Shown in pieces: positions 44,950-54,820 of a stretch of DNA of 64,000 nucleotides. Position 1 is the first letter of the stretch, and each line of letters opens with the position of its first letter. A program made the translations under genes and the position numbers. The notes beneath the pieces were generated by a model that was given only the letters and a program-made list of their open reading frames with translations, had not been told where the DNA came from and ran no database searches. Source of the DNA: Pseudomonas sp. Fl4BN1 (lineage in GTDB: Bacteria > Pseudomonadota > Gammaproteobacteria > Pseudomonadales > Pseudomonadaceae); assembly GCF_009908285.1 (NCBI RefSeq), contig NZ_JAAARM010000019.1, forward strand, positions 62,001 to 126,000. The letters are read 5' to 3'.

Positions 44950-44979
44950 TTGTAAACCCATAAAACCCGAGCGTAGACT
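44950..44979 (+). promoter_or_regulatory. Predicted promoter of the dctA-type gene
   Basis: TTGTAA (44950-44955), 18-base spacer, TAGACT (44974-44979), about 100 bases before the start codon and placed between the two operator-like sites. Confidence 0.45.
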
Positions 44980-44997
44980 GCGCCTGCACTGGACATA

Positions 44998-45010
44998 CCG
45001 GTAAGACCAC
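44998..45010. promoter_or_regulatory. GntR/FCD-type operator, site 2 of dctA-type gene
   Basis: CCGGTAAGACCAC: the same nine bases GGTAAGACC as site 1, in the same orientation, centred 85 bases downstream (close to eight helical turns) and just after the predicted transcription start. Confidence 0.6.
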
Positions 45011-45081
45011 AATAATTAAGTCCTCCATCCGCTGCGCCTAGATAGCGCACGGCAGACAGGACACCGACCAGGATTCTCCCC

Positions 45082-46395
<1,314 letters not shown>

Positions 46396-46448
46396 TCCGA
46401 CCTTGTGCCAGCCGCAGGCAGGCACAACAATCAGCGCGGGAACATCGC

Positions 46449-46460
46449 GCTATCGATAGC
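46449..46460. promoter_or_regulatory. Palindrome before the first GntR gene
   Basis: GCTATCGATAGC, a perfect 12-base palindrome ending three bases before the ATG at 46463. It could be an autoregulatory operator or a small hairpin over the start region. Function not shown. Confidence 0.4.
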
Positions 46461-46474
46461 TCATGGAGTCAACA

Positions 46475-47188
46475 GTGATCAGCTCGTCAACGGTTGTGAA
46501 TTCAGTGGTAGAAAAGCTCCGGGCCGCCCTGGCCCGAGGCCAGTGGCGCTCCGGCGACATGCTGCCAGGGCAACGTGAATTGGCCGAGCAACTGGGCATC
46601 AGCCGCCCGAGCCTGCGCGAAGCAGTGATTGTCCTGGAAACCCTGGGCCTGGTGCGCTCGATGCCCGGCAAAGGCGTGGTGGTGCTGGACGCGCCCCTGG
46701 GCGAAGCCCAGAACGCCGACAGCGCAGTGGCCGGCGCCAGCCTCGAAGACGTGCTGCAACTGCGCTATACCCTGGAGCCGTTCATCGTCGGGCTGGTGGC
46801 GCAATCCATCAGCAGCAAGGAGGTTGGCCAACTGCGCCTGACCTTGATGGACATGCGTGAGGCCCTGGAGGCCAATGACAGCGAAGCCGGGGTCAACGCC
46901 TATGTTGCCTTCCACGAGGAGCTGTTCACCCTGACCTCCAACCCGATCTTCCAGAACGTGGTGCAACAGACCAGCAATGCCCTCAAGCAAAGTGCGCAGA
47001 TCCTGCGCAATTCGCCGCAGCACCTGGCCGAGCGCCTGGAGGAAAATGAAGCCGTGGTGCGGGCGATCCGCAACAAGAACAGTGCCCTAGCCAGCGCCGA
47101 GATGCGCCGGCACATTCTCCAGGAAGGCCTGCGCATGGGCATCGAACTGAATATTCCGGACGATCACCTAGGCTCGAACGCCTCGTAA
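46475..47188 (+). CDS. FadR/GntR family regulator with FCD domain
   Basis: A regulator of 237 residues from GTG 46475, which has GGAG six bases ahead; ATG 46463 would add four residues but lacks a ribosome site. Winged helix at about residues 8-72 (LPGQRELAEQLGISRPSLRE, GLVRSMPGKGVVV), then an all-helical FCD domain (about 90-225) with the metal-ligand pattern (FHEELF, HILQEGL region). Such proteins sense small carboxylates (lactate, pyruvate, glycolate). It follows the symporter by about 80 bases and the two GGTAAGACC sites upstream of it fit its class, so it is the likely regulator. Confidence 0.88.
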   Translation: MISSSTVVNSVVEKLRAALARGQWRSGDMLPGQRELAEQLGISRPSLREAVIVLETLGLVRSMPGKGVVVLDAPLGEAQNADSAVAGASLEDVLQLRYTLEPFIVGLVAQSISSKEVGQLRLTLMDMREALEANDSEAGVNAYVAFHEELFTLTSNPIFQNVVQQTSNALKQSAQILRNSPQHLAERLEENEAVVRAIRNKNSALASAEMRRHILQEGLRMGIELNIPDDHLGSNAS

Positions 47189-47225
47189 TCTCCCCCTGTG
47201 TCAGCAACTGGACTGGAGACAGGCC

Positions 47226-47921
47226 ATGGTCAGCTACGCCCTGAAAAATAATCCCTTCACCCTGGTAGCCAGCCTGCCGCGGCGCCAGTGCGGCGAGAAA
47301 ACGCTGCTGGTGGACGATGTCTACCCGCAGATTTTCGACGCCATTCTCGAACAACGCATCGCCCCCGGCAGCCGCTTCACCGAGGACAGCCTGGGCCAGG
47401 CCTTTGGCGTCAGCCGCAGCATCATCCGCCAGGTGCTGGCGCGCCTGTCGCACCAGCAGGTGATCATCCTGCGGCCCAATCACCGGCCCCAGGTCGCCGC
47501 CCCGGACCTGGAACAGACCCGGCAGATCCTGCATGCCCGACGCCTGACGGAAATCACCCTGGTGCGCCTGGCCTGCCAGCAACCCCGACGCCAGCTGCAG
47601 CCCCTACGACAGTTGATCGCCCAGGAACGCGAAGCCATCGAGCGCAACCAGCGCGGCACGGCAATCCGGCTTTCCGGGGAGTTCCACCTGCAACTGGCGC
47701 ACATCGCCGGCAACGGGCCACTGGCACACTTCCTCGGCAGCCTGGTGCCGCTGACCTCCCTGGCGATTGCCCAGATCGAAGGCCAGGCTCGCAACTACTG
47801 CGCCTGGCAAGAACACTCAGCCATTATCGATGCACTGCAGGATGCCGATGCGGCAGCGGCCGAGGCCCTGATGAACCGGCACCTCGAACACCTGGAGCAG
47901 CGACTGCTAGGCAACCTCTAG
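47226..47921 (+). CDS. Second GntR family regulator with FCD domain
   Basis: A 231-residue regulator with an N-terminal winged helix (about residues 28-95; IAPGSRFTEDSLGQAFGVSR, SIIRQVLARLSHQQVIILRP) and an FCD domain (about 105-225; FHLQLAHIAGNGPL, HSAIIDAL, NRHLEHLEQRL). It belongs to a different GntR branch from the preceding gene (VDDVYPQIFDAILEQRIAPG opening, often near purine or amino-acid catabolic genes). It starts 37 bases after the first regulator with GGAG before the ATG, so the two may be co-transcribed. Target unknown. Confidence 0.86.
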   Translation: MVSYALKNNPFTLVASLPRRQCGEKTLLVDDVYPQIFDAILEQRIAPGSRFTEDSLGQAFGVSRSIIRQVLARLSHQQVIILRPNHRPQVAAPDLEQTRQILHARRLTEITLVRLACQQPRRQLQPLRQLIAQEREAIERNQRGTAIRLSGEFHLQLAHIAGNGPLAHFLGSLVPLTSLAIAQIEGQARNYCAWQEHSAIIDALQDADAAAAEALMNRHLEHLEQRLLGNL

Positions 47922-47953
47922 GAAGGGTGGAGCTCCGCCGGCTGACGACAGCC

Positions 47954-48925
47954 TCAGCCGGCCAGCATCCGCTCAAAGCCCTGGCGGATCTTCTGCTCCG
48001 GCAAATCGTCGGCAATGAACACCATCACGCTTTCCCGCGCCTCACCCTCGGCCCACTCGGTATCCCAATCGAAGCCATACAACTTGAGCACGCCCTGGAA
48101 CACCATCCGCCGGGGTTCGTCGATGATGTTCAACACGCCCTTGTAGCGCAGCAATTGCTTGCCATGGTCCTCCAGCAGTTCATTCATGAACCCGCTGAGA
48201 CGATCCAAGTCCAGTGCCTGCCCAGTACGCAGCACCAGGCTGGAAATCCGATCCAGCGACGGCGCAGTGTTCACCGGCCGCAGGCTGATACCGCCGCCCA
48301 GGTCGGCATTGAGGTTGAATCCCCGGACATCCAGCATCTGCGCCAGGTCGATCTGGCCGTGCTCGACCACGTGGATCGGGGCCCGGCGATTGATCCGCGT
48401 AAGGCGCTGGCTGAGGGCATCGAACGCGGCGTCATCCACCAGGTCACGCTTGCTCACCAGCAGGCGGTCGGCAAAGCCGATCTGCGCCTGGGCGATGGTC
48501 TGGGTCAGGTGGAACTCGGCGTGCTTGGCGTCCACCAACGTGATGATGCCATCGAGGATATAGCGCTCACGCAGTTCCTCATCGATGAAGAAGGTCTGCG
48601 CCACTGGCGCCGGATCCGCCAGCCCGGTGCACTCGATCACTAACCGGTCGAAGGCGATCTCACCGCTGTCCAGGCGCTCCAGCAGCAGGTACAGGGCCTT
48701 GGTCAGATCAGTGTGGATGGTGCAGCAGACGCAACCATTGGACAGGGTCATGACCTGGACCGGCTCGTCGCCCAGCAACTGGGTGTCGATAGCGGCATCG
48801 CTGAATTCGTTTTCGATCACGGCAATCTTCAAGCCGTGTTCGGCCTTGAGCAGGTAGCGCAGCAAGGTGGTCTTTCCGGCACCAAGAAAACCACTGAGCA
48901 CGGTGACGGGAATAGGACTTTGCAA
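47954..48925 (-). CDS. yjiA: Zinc-binding COG0523 GTPase YjiA
   Basis: A G3E GTPase of 323 residues. P-loop GFLGAGKTT near the N-terminus, zinc/metal motif GCVCC (SNGCVCCTIHTDL), Walker B-like ECTGLADP, base-recognition SKRDLVD, and the C-terminal CobW domain (GVLNIIDEPRRMVFQGV). Start: TTG 48925 has GGGAG at ideal spacing and matches the M-Q-S-P-I-P-V-T start common in the genus; GTG 48940 is an in-frame alternative. Together with yjiX and the cstA homologue upstream it repeats the E. coli btsT-yjiX-yjiA order, with a REP pair inserted before it. Confidence 0.9.
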   Translation of the reverse strand: MQSPIPVTVLSGFLGAGKTTLLRYLLKAEHGLKIAVIENEFSDAAIDTQLLGDEPVQVMTLSNGCVCCTIHTDLTKALYLLLERLDSGEIAFDRLVIECTGLADPAPVAQTFFIDEELRERYILDGIITLVDAKHAEFHLTQTIAQAQIGFADRLLVSKRDLVDDAAFDALSQRLTRINRRAPIHVVEHGQIDLAQMLDVRGFNLNADLGGGISLRPVNTAPSLDRISSLVLRTGQALDLDRLSGFMNELLEDHGKQLLRYKGVLNIIDEPRRMVFQGVLKLYGFDWDTEWAEGEARESVMVFIADDLPEQKIRQGFERMLAG

Positions 48926-48950
48926 AACAGGATCTCCCACGCATAAAAAC

Positions 48951-49014
48951 GTAGGAGCCGGCTGGCCGGCGATGGCGTCGATGAGATCGCTATCGCCGGC
49001 CAGCCGGCTCCTAC
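48951..49014. repeat. REP pair between yjiX and yjiA
   Basis: A near-perfect inverted pair: GTAGGAGCCGGCTGGCCGGC (48951-48970) and its complement GCCGGCCAGCCGGCTCCTAC (48995-49014). It lies inside the presumed cstA-yjiX-yjiA operon and just before the yjiA ribosome site. Confidence 0.92.
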
Positions 49015-49039
49015 ATGGGTGTGGCTTAAACGCAGTGCT

Positions 49040-49237
49040 TCAACAGCACTTCGGACCGCCCTTGCCGCCGTACCGAGCTTCCTGGCGTTCACGGAAGAAC
49101 GCCTCGTACGACATCACCGGCTTGTCCGGGTGCTTGGTTTGCATATGCTCGACGTAGTTGTCGTAGTCGGGCATGCCGACCATCAAGCGCGCGGCCTGAC
49201 CGAGGTACTTACCGAGGCGACTCAGGTCATTGAACAT
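49040..49237 (-). CDS. yjiX: YbdD/YjiX family small protein
   Basis: A 65-residue protein of the YbdD/YjiX family (DUF466): MFNDLSRLGKYLGQAARLMV, then GMPDYDNYVEHMQTKHPDKP and FFRERQEARYGGKGGPKCC, where the terminal Cys pair and GGGxPRCC-like tail are the family mark. It always accompanies CstA/BtsT transporters; in E. coli such small partners are needed for transport by CstA. It lies 15 bases after the transporter gene. Confidence 0.92.
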   Translation of the reverse strand: MFNDLSRLGKYLGQAARLMVGMPDYDNYVEHMQTKHPDKPVMSYEAFFRERQEARYGGKGGPKCC

Positions 49238-49252
49238 ATTTGCAATCCTCAG

Positions 49253-51319
49253 TTACGCGTCCGGCAAAGCCTGATAGGGCGACTCTTTATCCGTACGCTC
49301 CTTGCTGCCCCAGGCCGCGATACCGACCTTGAGCGCGTAGAACAGGATGCTGAACACCACCAGCAGGAACAATGCCGTCAGGGTCGCGTTGGTGTAGGCA
49401 TTGAAGATCACGTGCTGCATCTGCGTGATGTCCTTGGCCGGAGCGAGGATCTGGCCACTGGCCAAAGCATCGCTGTATTTCTTCGCCAGCGACAGGAAGC
49501 CGATCGCCGGGTTGGCATCGAACAGCTTGATGAAGCCCGCGGTGGTGGTGCAGATCAGCAGCCAGACAGCTGGCAACAGAGTGACCCAGATGTAGCGGTG
49601 ACGCTTCATCTTGATCAGGACCACGGTGCCAAGCATCAGGGCGATACCGGCGAGCATCTGGTTGGAGATGCCGAACAGTGGCCACAGGGTATTGATACCG
49701 CCCAGCGGATCGATCACGCCCTGGTACAGCAGGTAGCCCCACATGGCCACGCAGCCTGCAGTGGCGATCAGGTTGGCGGTCCAGGACTCGGTGCGTTTGA
49801 GCGCCGGAACGAAAGACCCCAGCAAATCCTGCAACATGAAACGCCCGGCACGGGTACCGGCGTCCACCGCCGTCAGGATGAACAGCGCTTCGAACAGGAT
49901 TGCGAAGTGGTACCAGAACGCCATGGTGTTCTCGCCCGGCAGCACATGGTGAAGGATCTGCGCGATCCCCACCGCCAGGGTCGGCGCACCGCCGGCACGA
50001 GCCAGGATGGTGTTTTCACCGATGTCCCTGGCCACCGCCTGCAACTGCTCGGGGCTGATGATAAAGCCCCAGCTGCTGACGGTCTGGGCCACAGAGACCA
50101 CATCAGCGCCGACAATTGCCGCCGGGCTGTTCATCGCGAAGTACACACCGGGCTCAATTACCGAGGCCGCAACCATGGCCATGATCGCCACGAAGGACTC
50201 CATGAGCATGCCGCCGTAACCGATGTAACGAGCGTTGGCTTCGTTATCCAGCAGCTTGGGCGTGGTCCCCGAAGCGATCAGCGCATGGAAGCCGGACACC
50301 GCGCCGCAGGCAATGGTGATGAACAGGAACGGGAACAGGCCGCCCTTCCACACCGGGCCGGTGCCGTCGGTGAACTGGGTCAGGGCCGGCATTTTCAGCT
50401 CGGGCATGGTGATCAGGATGCCGATCGCCAGGGCGATGATGGTACCGATCTTGAGGAAGGTCGACAGGTAGTCGCGAGGGGCCAGGATCAACCACACCGG
50501 CAGCACCGCAGCGACGAAACCGTAGCCGATCAACATCCAGGTGATCTGGATGCCGGTAAAGGTGAACATCTTGCCCCACACCGGATCGGCCGCTATTTGG
50601 CCCCCCAGCCAGATGGAGCCGAGCAGCAGCAGCACGCCGATCAGCGAGATCTCGCCGATCCGGCCCGGGCGGATGTAACGCATGTAGACGCCCATGAACA
50701 CGGCGATCGGGATGGTCGCCATCACCGTGAAGATGCCCCACGGGCTCTCGGCCAGGGCCTTGACCACGATCAGCGCCAGCACCGCGAGGATGATGATCAT
50801 GATCAGGAAGCAGCCGAACAGCGCAATGGTCCCCGGGATACGGCCCATTTCCTCACGGACCATGTCGCCTAGGGAGCGGCCGTTACGCCGGGTGGAAAGG
50901 AACAGCACCATGAAGTCCTGAACCGCACCAGCCAGGACCACACCGGCAATCAGCCACAGGGTTCCGGGCAGGTAGCCCATCTGCGCCGCCAGGACCGGGC
51001 CCACCAGGGGGCCGGCACCAGCAATGGCCGCGAAATGGTGACCGAAGAGAATATGTTTGTTGGTCGGCACATAGTCCAGACCATCATTGTTGACTACGGC
51101 GGGGGTGGCTCGACGCGGGTCCAGCTGCATCACATTGTTGGCGATGAACAGACTGTAATACCGGTACGCCACCAGATAGATGGCCACTGCAGCCACCACA
51201 ATCCATAAGGCGTTAATTGCTTCTCCGCGACGTAATGCAACGACGCCGAGGGCGCACGCTCCTACGATTGCCAGCAGCAGCCAGGGAATATGGCGTGCCA
51301 GGCTATTATTGTTTTTCAT
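49253..51319 (-). CDS. cstA: Carbon starvation/pyruvate transporter, CstA family
   Basis: A 688-residue inner-membrane protein with about 16-18 hydrophobic segments. CstA landmarks: YVPTNKHILFGHHFAAIAGA, GPLVGPVLAAQMGYLPGTLW, GAVQDFMVLFLSTRRNGRSL, and TAVDAGTRAGRFMLQDLLG. In E. coli the CstA and BtsT members import peptides and pyruvate with proton symport. The gene order cstA-yjiX-yjiA suggests the BtsT-like role; I keep the family name because sequence alone does not separate them. Divergent from mapZ. Confidence 0.93.
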   Translation of the reverse strand: MKNNNSLARHIPWLLLAIVGACALGVVALRRGEAINALWIVVAAVAIYLVAYRYYSLFIANNVMQLDPRRATPAVVNNDGLDYVPTNKHILFGHHFAAIAGAGPLVGPVLAAQMGYLPGTLWLIAGVVLAGAVQDFMVLFLSTRRNGRSLGDMVREEMGRIPGTIALFGCFLIMIIILAVLALIVVKALAESPWGIFTVMATIPIAVFMGVYMRYIRPGRIGEISLIGVLLLLGSIWLGGQIAADPVWGKMFTFTGIQITWMLIGYGFVAAVLPVWLILAPRDYLSTFLKIGTIIALAIGILITMPELKMPALTQFTDGTGPVWKGGLFPFLFITIACGAVSGFHALIASGTTPKLLDNEANARYIGYGGMLMESFVAIMAMVAASVIEPGVYFAMNSPAAIVGADVVSVAQTVSSWGFIISPEQLQAVARDIGENTILARAGGAPTLAVGIAQILHHVLPGENTMAFWYHFAILFEALFILTAVDAGTRAGRFMLQDLLGSFVPALKRTESWTANLIATAGCVAMWGYLLYQGVIDPLGGINTLWPLFGISNQMLAGIALMLGTVVLIKMKRHRYIWVTLLPAVWLLICTTTAGFIKLFDANPAIGFLSLAKKYSDALASGQILAPAKDITQMQHVIFNAYTNATLTALFLLVVFSILFYALKVGIAAWGSKERTDKESPYQALPDA

Positions 51320-51363
51320 TTTTATATTCCAGCCAGGTTGGACACAAAGACCGCGTCTGCGAG

Positions 51364-51404
51364 TGTAGCGCTACTGCTACCAAAGACCACCCCCACGTTG
51401 GTCT
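51364..51404. promoter_or_regulatory. Inverted repeats upstream of cstA
   Basis: Two dyads in the cstA-mapZ gap: GTAGCGCTAC (51364-51373) and AGACCA-N9-TGGTCT (51384-51404). They lie 45-85 bases before the cstA start and could be an operator or leader hairpin. No regulator is assigned. Confidence 0.4.
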
Positions 51405-51605
51405 AGAGCCTTCTTTTAGCTTATGAGCAGGTTTTTTCGGAACATTTTCAGCTGAACCGCCTTACGCGAGAAACCTCGGTCAGGACTTTCAGTTGCAGAT
51501 GCCTCGGCAAGGGTTCTGACGACTATCGCCCAAGGTGCGGTGCGGGTTGTAGCGACAGTCATAAACCGGAGTCTATAGTCAGTGCACCACTCAGAGGGCC
51601 TGTCC

Positions 51606-51974
51606 ATGAGCGAGCAATACACCAACCGCCGACGCTTCAAACGCATCGCCTTCGATGCAAAGACCGAACTGAGCCAGGGCCCCCACCGCTGGCCGGTGCG
51701 ACTGCTGGACCTGTCCCTCAAGGGCTTGCTGATCGAGCGCCCCGATCCCTGGCTGGGAGATCCCGAGCGCGCCTTTGAAGCGGATATCCATCTGGGTCCT
51801 GATGCCGACGTGCACATGGATGTGCGACTGGCCCATGATGATCATGGCCAGTTGGGATTCGTCTGCCTGCACATCGACCTGGACTCGATCGAACACCTCA
51901 GAAGGCTGATCGAGCTGAACCTGGGAGATCCCGAGGAACTGGAGCGTGAGCTGGGGGCGCTGATCGAGATCTGA
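51606..51974 (+). CDS. mapZ: PilZ-domain c-di-GMP adaptor MapZ
   Basis: A 122-residue single PilZ domain. c-di-GMP motif RRRFKRIAFD (RxxxR, residues 9-13) and DLSLKG (D/NxSxxG), then CLHIDLDSIEHLRRLIELNL with GDPEELERELGALIE at the end. It corresponds to PA4608 of P. aeruginosa, named MapZ, which when bound to c-di-GMP blocks the chemotaxis methyltransferase CheR1. The match is by length, motifs and C-terminal helix. A single gene, divergent from cstA. Confidence 0.85.
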   Translation: MSEQYTNRRRFKRIAFDAKTELSQGPHRWPVRLLDLSLKGLLIERPDPWLGDPERAFEADIHLGPDADVHMDVRLAHDDHGQLGFVCLHIDLDSIEHLRRLIELNLGDPEELERELGALIEI

Positions 51975-51988
51975 TCAGCTCCGCCTTT

Positions 51989-52717
51989 TCAAGGAAACAG
52001 TGCTGGCTCGGGAAACTCGCTTTCGGTATCCCAGTAACCTGCCTGCTGCCGCGAGGCGGCAGTCCATTGGCCGTCGACATAACGGAAGGTGCGATAGGTA
52101 GTGATGAACTCTTCGTTCTCCACCGACGAAGCCGACGAGACCTGCTGGATACTTTCAGTCCCGCCGTTAACGGATGGCACGATCTGCCAGGTGGCCTTGC
52201 CGGTCTGGGCGAACACCAGCGGCAGCTTCTCCCCACCCTCTTCCAGGCACAACACCGGGTCCAACTGGCTCTGCTCCGGCATCAGCACTTCGGTGGCCGG
52301 ACCACTGTAGCTACCCATGGGCGCGGTCTGGTCGATGGTCAGGAAGAATGCCGGGGACGGCAGGCCGTTCAGTGGTGCTTTTTCCACCGTGGCCATCGGG
52401 TAACCCAGGGACTTCTGCGCCAGCACCTCGCCGTTGTCGGACACCAGGCGCGCCTGGGCGCCCAGTGGCGCGACCGGACGCTCATCCTCGGACGGGGCAA
52501 AACTGTCGGCGTCCAGGCCATTGCCCCAGCTGCTGGCATGCAGTTCAGGGGTGATCCGCAGATCCTCCAGCACTTCCAGCACCGATCCGTCTCCCACCAG
52601 CACCTGCTGCGCGATCCGATACCCTTCAGGCACCTCGGCCTGCTGCGCCACGGCGAACCCGCTGCCGCACAACAGACTCAAGCCAAGCATCCAGCCATTC
52701 AACCTTGTCCTGCCCAT
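51989..52717 (-). CDS. Secreted protein of unknown function
   Basis: A 242-residue protein with a signal peptide (MGRTRLNGWMLGLSLLCGSG then FAVAQQ, cleavage about residue 25). The mature part is acidic with scattered aromatic residues (GYRIAQQVLVGDGSVLEVLE, ELHASSWGNGLDADSF, FRYVDGQWTAASRQQAGYWD). No named domain recognised. It lies 36 bases beyond radA on the same strand (radA is the next gene upstream on that strand), with AGGAAG before its ATG, and converges with mapZ. Confidence 0.78.
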   Translation of the reverse strand: MGRTRLNGWMLGLSLLCGSGFAVAQQAEVPEGYRIAQQVLVGDGSVLEVLEDLRITPELHASSWGNGLDADSFAPSEDERPVAPLGAQARLVSDNGEVLAQKSLGYPMATVEKAPLNGLPSPAFFLTIDQTAPMGSYSGPATEVLMPEQSQLDPVLCLEEGGEKLPLVFAQTGKATWQIVPSVNGGTESIQQVSSASSVENEEFITTYRTFRYVDGQWTAASRQQAGYWDTESEFPEPALFP

Positions 52718-52752
52718 ATCATCTGCTTCCTTTCACAAGAGCCCGGCTCTGA

Positions 52753-54120
52753 TTATTCGAAAAGTGCATCCAATGCCTGTTCCAGACGGGTCACGGCAAT
52801 GATCTTCAAGCCCGGCGGCGACTCTTTCGGAGCGTTGCCCTTGGGCACGATAGCCCGTTTGAATCCGTGCTTGGCCGCTTCTTTAAGACGTTCCTGACCG
52901 CTAGGCACCGGACGCACTTCACCCGACAGCCCCACTTCACCGAACACCAGCAAGTCATGGGGCAACGGACGGTTGCGCAGGCTCGACATCACCGCCGCCA
53001 TCAAGGCCAGGTCGGAGGCGGTCTCCAGCACCTTGACCCCACCCACCACGTTGAGAAATACGTCCTGGTCATGGGTCGGAATCCCGCCGTGGCGGTGCAG
53101 CACCGCCAGCAACATCGCCAAGCGGTTCTGGTCCAGGCCCAGGGTCACCCGGCGCGGGTTGGCCAGGTGACTGTCATCCACCAGCGCCTGGACTTCCACC
53201 AGCATCGGCCGCGTGCCTTCCCAGGTGGCCATGACCACACTGCCCGGAACCTCTTCCTGAGCACGGGTAAGGAAAATCGCCGAAGGGTTGGAGACCTCCT
53301 TCAGTCCACGGTCGGTCATGCCAAACACCCCCAACTCGTTGACCGCGCCAAAACGGTTCTTCACCGCCCGCAGCAAACGCAGGCGGCCATCGGACTCGCC
53401 TTCGAAATACAGCACCGTATCGACCATGTGTTCCAGTACCCGCGGCCCGGCCAAGGAGCCTTCCTTGGTTACATGGCCGACCAGGAAGATCGCCGTGCCG
53501 CTCTGCTTGGCGTAGCGCACCAGCAAGGCCGCGCTCTCGCGCACCTGGGATACGCCGCCCGGTGCCGATTGCAATTGCTCGGTGAAGATCGTCTGGATGG
53601 AGTCGATCACCATGACCTTGGGCTTTTCCGCCCGGGCCGTGGCAATGATGGTTTCGATACAGGTCTCGGTCATCACCCGCAGTTGATCCTGGGGCAGGCC
53701 CAGGCGTCGAGCACGCATTGCCACCTGTTGCTGGGATTCCTCACCGGTGACATACAACGCCGGCATGCGTGTGGCGATATTGCACAGGGTCTGTAACAGG
53801 ATGGTCGACTTGCCGATCCCCGGATCACCGCCAATCAGCACTACCGAGCCGTCCACCAAACCGCCGCCCAGCACCCGGTCGAGCTCGCCGGACGCGGTGG
53901 AGAAACGTGGGATTTCCTCGACGCTGACTTCCGCCAGGGTCTTGATCTGTGCCTGCTGTCCGGTCCAGCCGGTGCGCCCGGCAGGCGCCGCGGCACCGCC
54001 GCTCTCGATCATGGTCTCGGTCAGGGTGTTCCAGGCCCCACACTCGCCGCATTGCCCGGCCCATTTGGGAAAGGTAGAGCCGCACTCGGTGCAGCCGTAC
54101 ATGCGCTTGGCCTTGGCCAT
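52753..54120 (-). CDS. radA: DNA repair protein RadA (Sms)
   Basis: A RecA-like branch-migration helicase for recombination intermediates. The 455-residue protein has an N-terminal zinc finger (CTECG...CGECG), a RecA core with Walker A GDPGIGKST, the RadA signature KNRFG (VKNRFGAVNELGVFGM) and a C-terminal Lon-like domain (DLALMAAVMSSLRNRPLPHD; GEVGLSGEVRPVPS). Start MAKAKRMYGCTECG at 54120. Confidence 0.97.
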   Translation of the reverse strand: MAKAKRMYGCTECGSTFPKWAGQCGECGAWNTLTETMIESGGAAAPAGRTGWTGQQAQIKTLAEVSVEEIPRFSTASGELDRVLGGGLVDGSVVLIGGDPGIGKSTILLQTLCNIATRMPALYVTGEESQQQVAMRARRLGLPQDQLRVMTETCIETIIATARAEKPKVMVIDSIQTIFTEQLQSAPGGVSQVRESAALLVRYAKQSGTAIFLVGHVTKEGSLAGPRVLEHMVDTVLYFEGESDGRLRLLRAVKNRFGAVNELGVFGMTDRGLKEVSNPSAIFLTRAQEEVPGSVVMATWEGTRPMLVEVQALVDDSHLANPRRVTLGLDQNRLAMLLAVLHRHGGIPTHDQDVFLNVVGGVKVLETASDLALMAAVMSSLRNRPLPHDLLVFGEVGLSGEVRPVPSGQERLKEAAKHGFKRAIVPKGNAPKESPPGLKIIAVTRLEQALDALFE

Positions 54121-54165
54121 CTGAACCCCCGACAAAAACCGCGATGATAGCTCAGACAGAGCGGA

Positions 54166-54705
54166 TCAGCGCTGCACGGCAGTGCGTATTTGCCCGCTGG
54201 CCAGACGCGTGGCGCTGTTGCCCAGGGGATCCTCCGCATTCAGGTCAGCGCCTTTGGCCGCCAGGGCATCCAGCAACTCGACCCGTTTGAACAGGCCGGC
54301 GTACATGGCCGCCGTCTGCCCGGCGCCATTGCGCTGGTCGGGGCTGCAGTCGGCCGCCAGCAGACGTCGGGCGATCTGCACCTCGCCCTTGAAGATAGCC
54401 CCCATCAAGGCCGTGTTGCCGCGTTTGTCCTGGGCGCAGGCGTTGGCCCCAGCGGCCAGCAGGCGCTCCACCGCCGGAGCCTGGCCGTGATAGGCGGCGA
54501 GGATCAGCGCGGTATAACCCTTTTCATCCTGGGTATCGAGGGAATAACCGGCCTCGATAAAGGTGTTGAGCATCTCCACATCGCCACGGCGGGCGGCATC
54601 GAAATAGTAGTTTTCCAGCTGGACCTTGACCGCCACCGGGTCGGCGGGCTGGGCCTGGGCAGCCAGGGCCCAGGCCAAGGTCAGCAGCGCAATGAACAGG
54701 CGCAT
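54166..54705 (-). CDS. ankB: Periplasmic ankyrin-repeat protein AnkB
   Basis: A 179-residue protein: signal peptide (MRLFIALLTLAWALAAQA), then about four ankyrin repeats (EKGYTALILAAYHGQAPAVE, RLLAAGANACAQDKRGNTAL, MGAIFKGEVQIARRLL, AGQTAAMYAGLFKRVELLDA). In P. aeruginosa ankB sits next to katB, and AnkB is needed for full KatB activity in the periplasm. The same pairing is seen here, with katB upstream on the same strand across a REP pair. ATG 54705 begins the signal. Confidence 0.87.
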   Translation of the reverse strand: MRLFIALLTLAWALAAQAQPADPVAVKVQLENYYFDAARRGDVEMLNTFIEAGYSLDTQDEKGYTALILAAYHGQAPAVERLLAAGANACAQDKRGNTALMGAIFKGEVQIARRLLAADCSPDQRNGAGQTAAMYAGLFKRVELLDALAAKGADLNAEDPLGNSATRLASGQIRTAVQR

Positions 54706-54731
54706 GGCGCACCTCCGTCTGTCTTGAAAGC

Positions 54732-54807
54732 GTAGGAGCCGGCTTGCCGGCGAAGAGGCCGCCCGATACCGCGCGGTGTCCGTGTTCGCCGGCAAGCCAG
54801 CTCCTAC
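54732..54807. repeat. REP pair between katB and ankB
   Basis: GTAGGAGCCGGCTTGCCGGC (54732-54751) and GCCGGCAAGCCAGCTCCTAC (54788-54807) facing each other, with a spacer of about 36 bases. It lies between two genes that are probably functionally linked. Confidence 0.92.
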
Positions 54808-54820
54808 AAGGGGTGAAACA

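Noticed and set aside
47288..48643. 451-codon plus-strand frame overlapping the second GntR gene and yjiA
   Set aside because: First half is another frame of the GntR gene, second half is antisense to yjiA; no coherent protein.
48951..49014. REP pair read as a simple terminator
   Set aside because: No T run follows on either strand and near-identical copies occur elsewhere, so it is a dispersed repeat first; a role in transcript ends is only possible.
49019..50872. 617-codon plus-strand frame opposite cstA
   Set aside because: Antisense shadow of a membrane-protein gene (the shadow is very His/Gln/Asp/Arg-rich).
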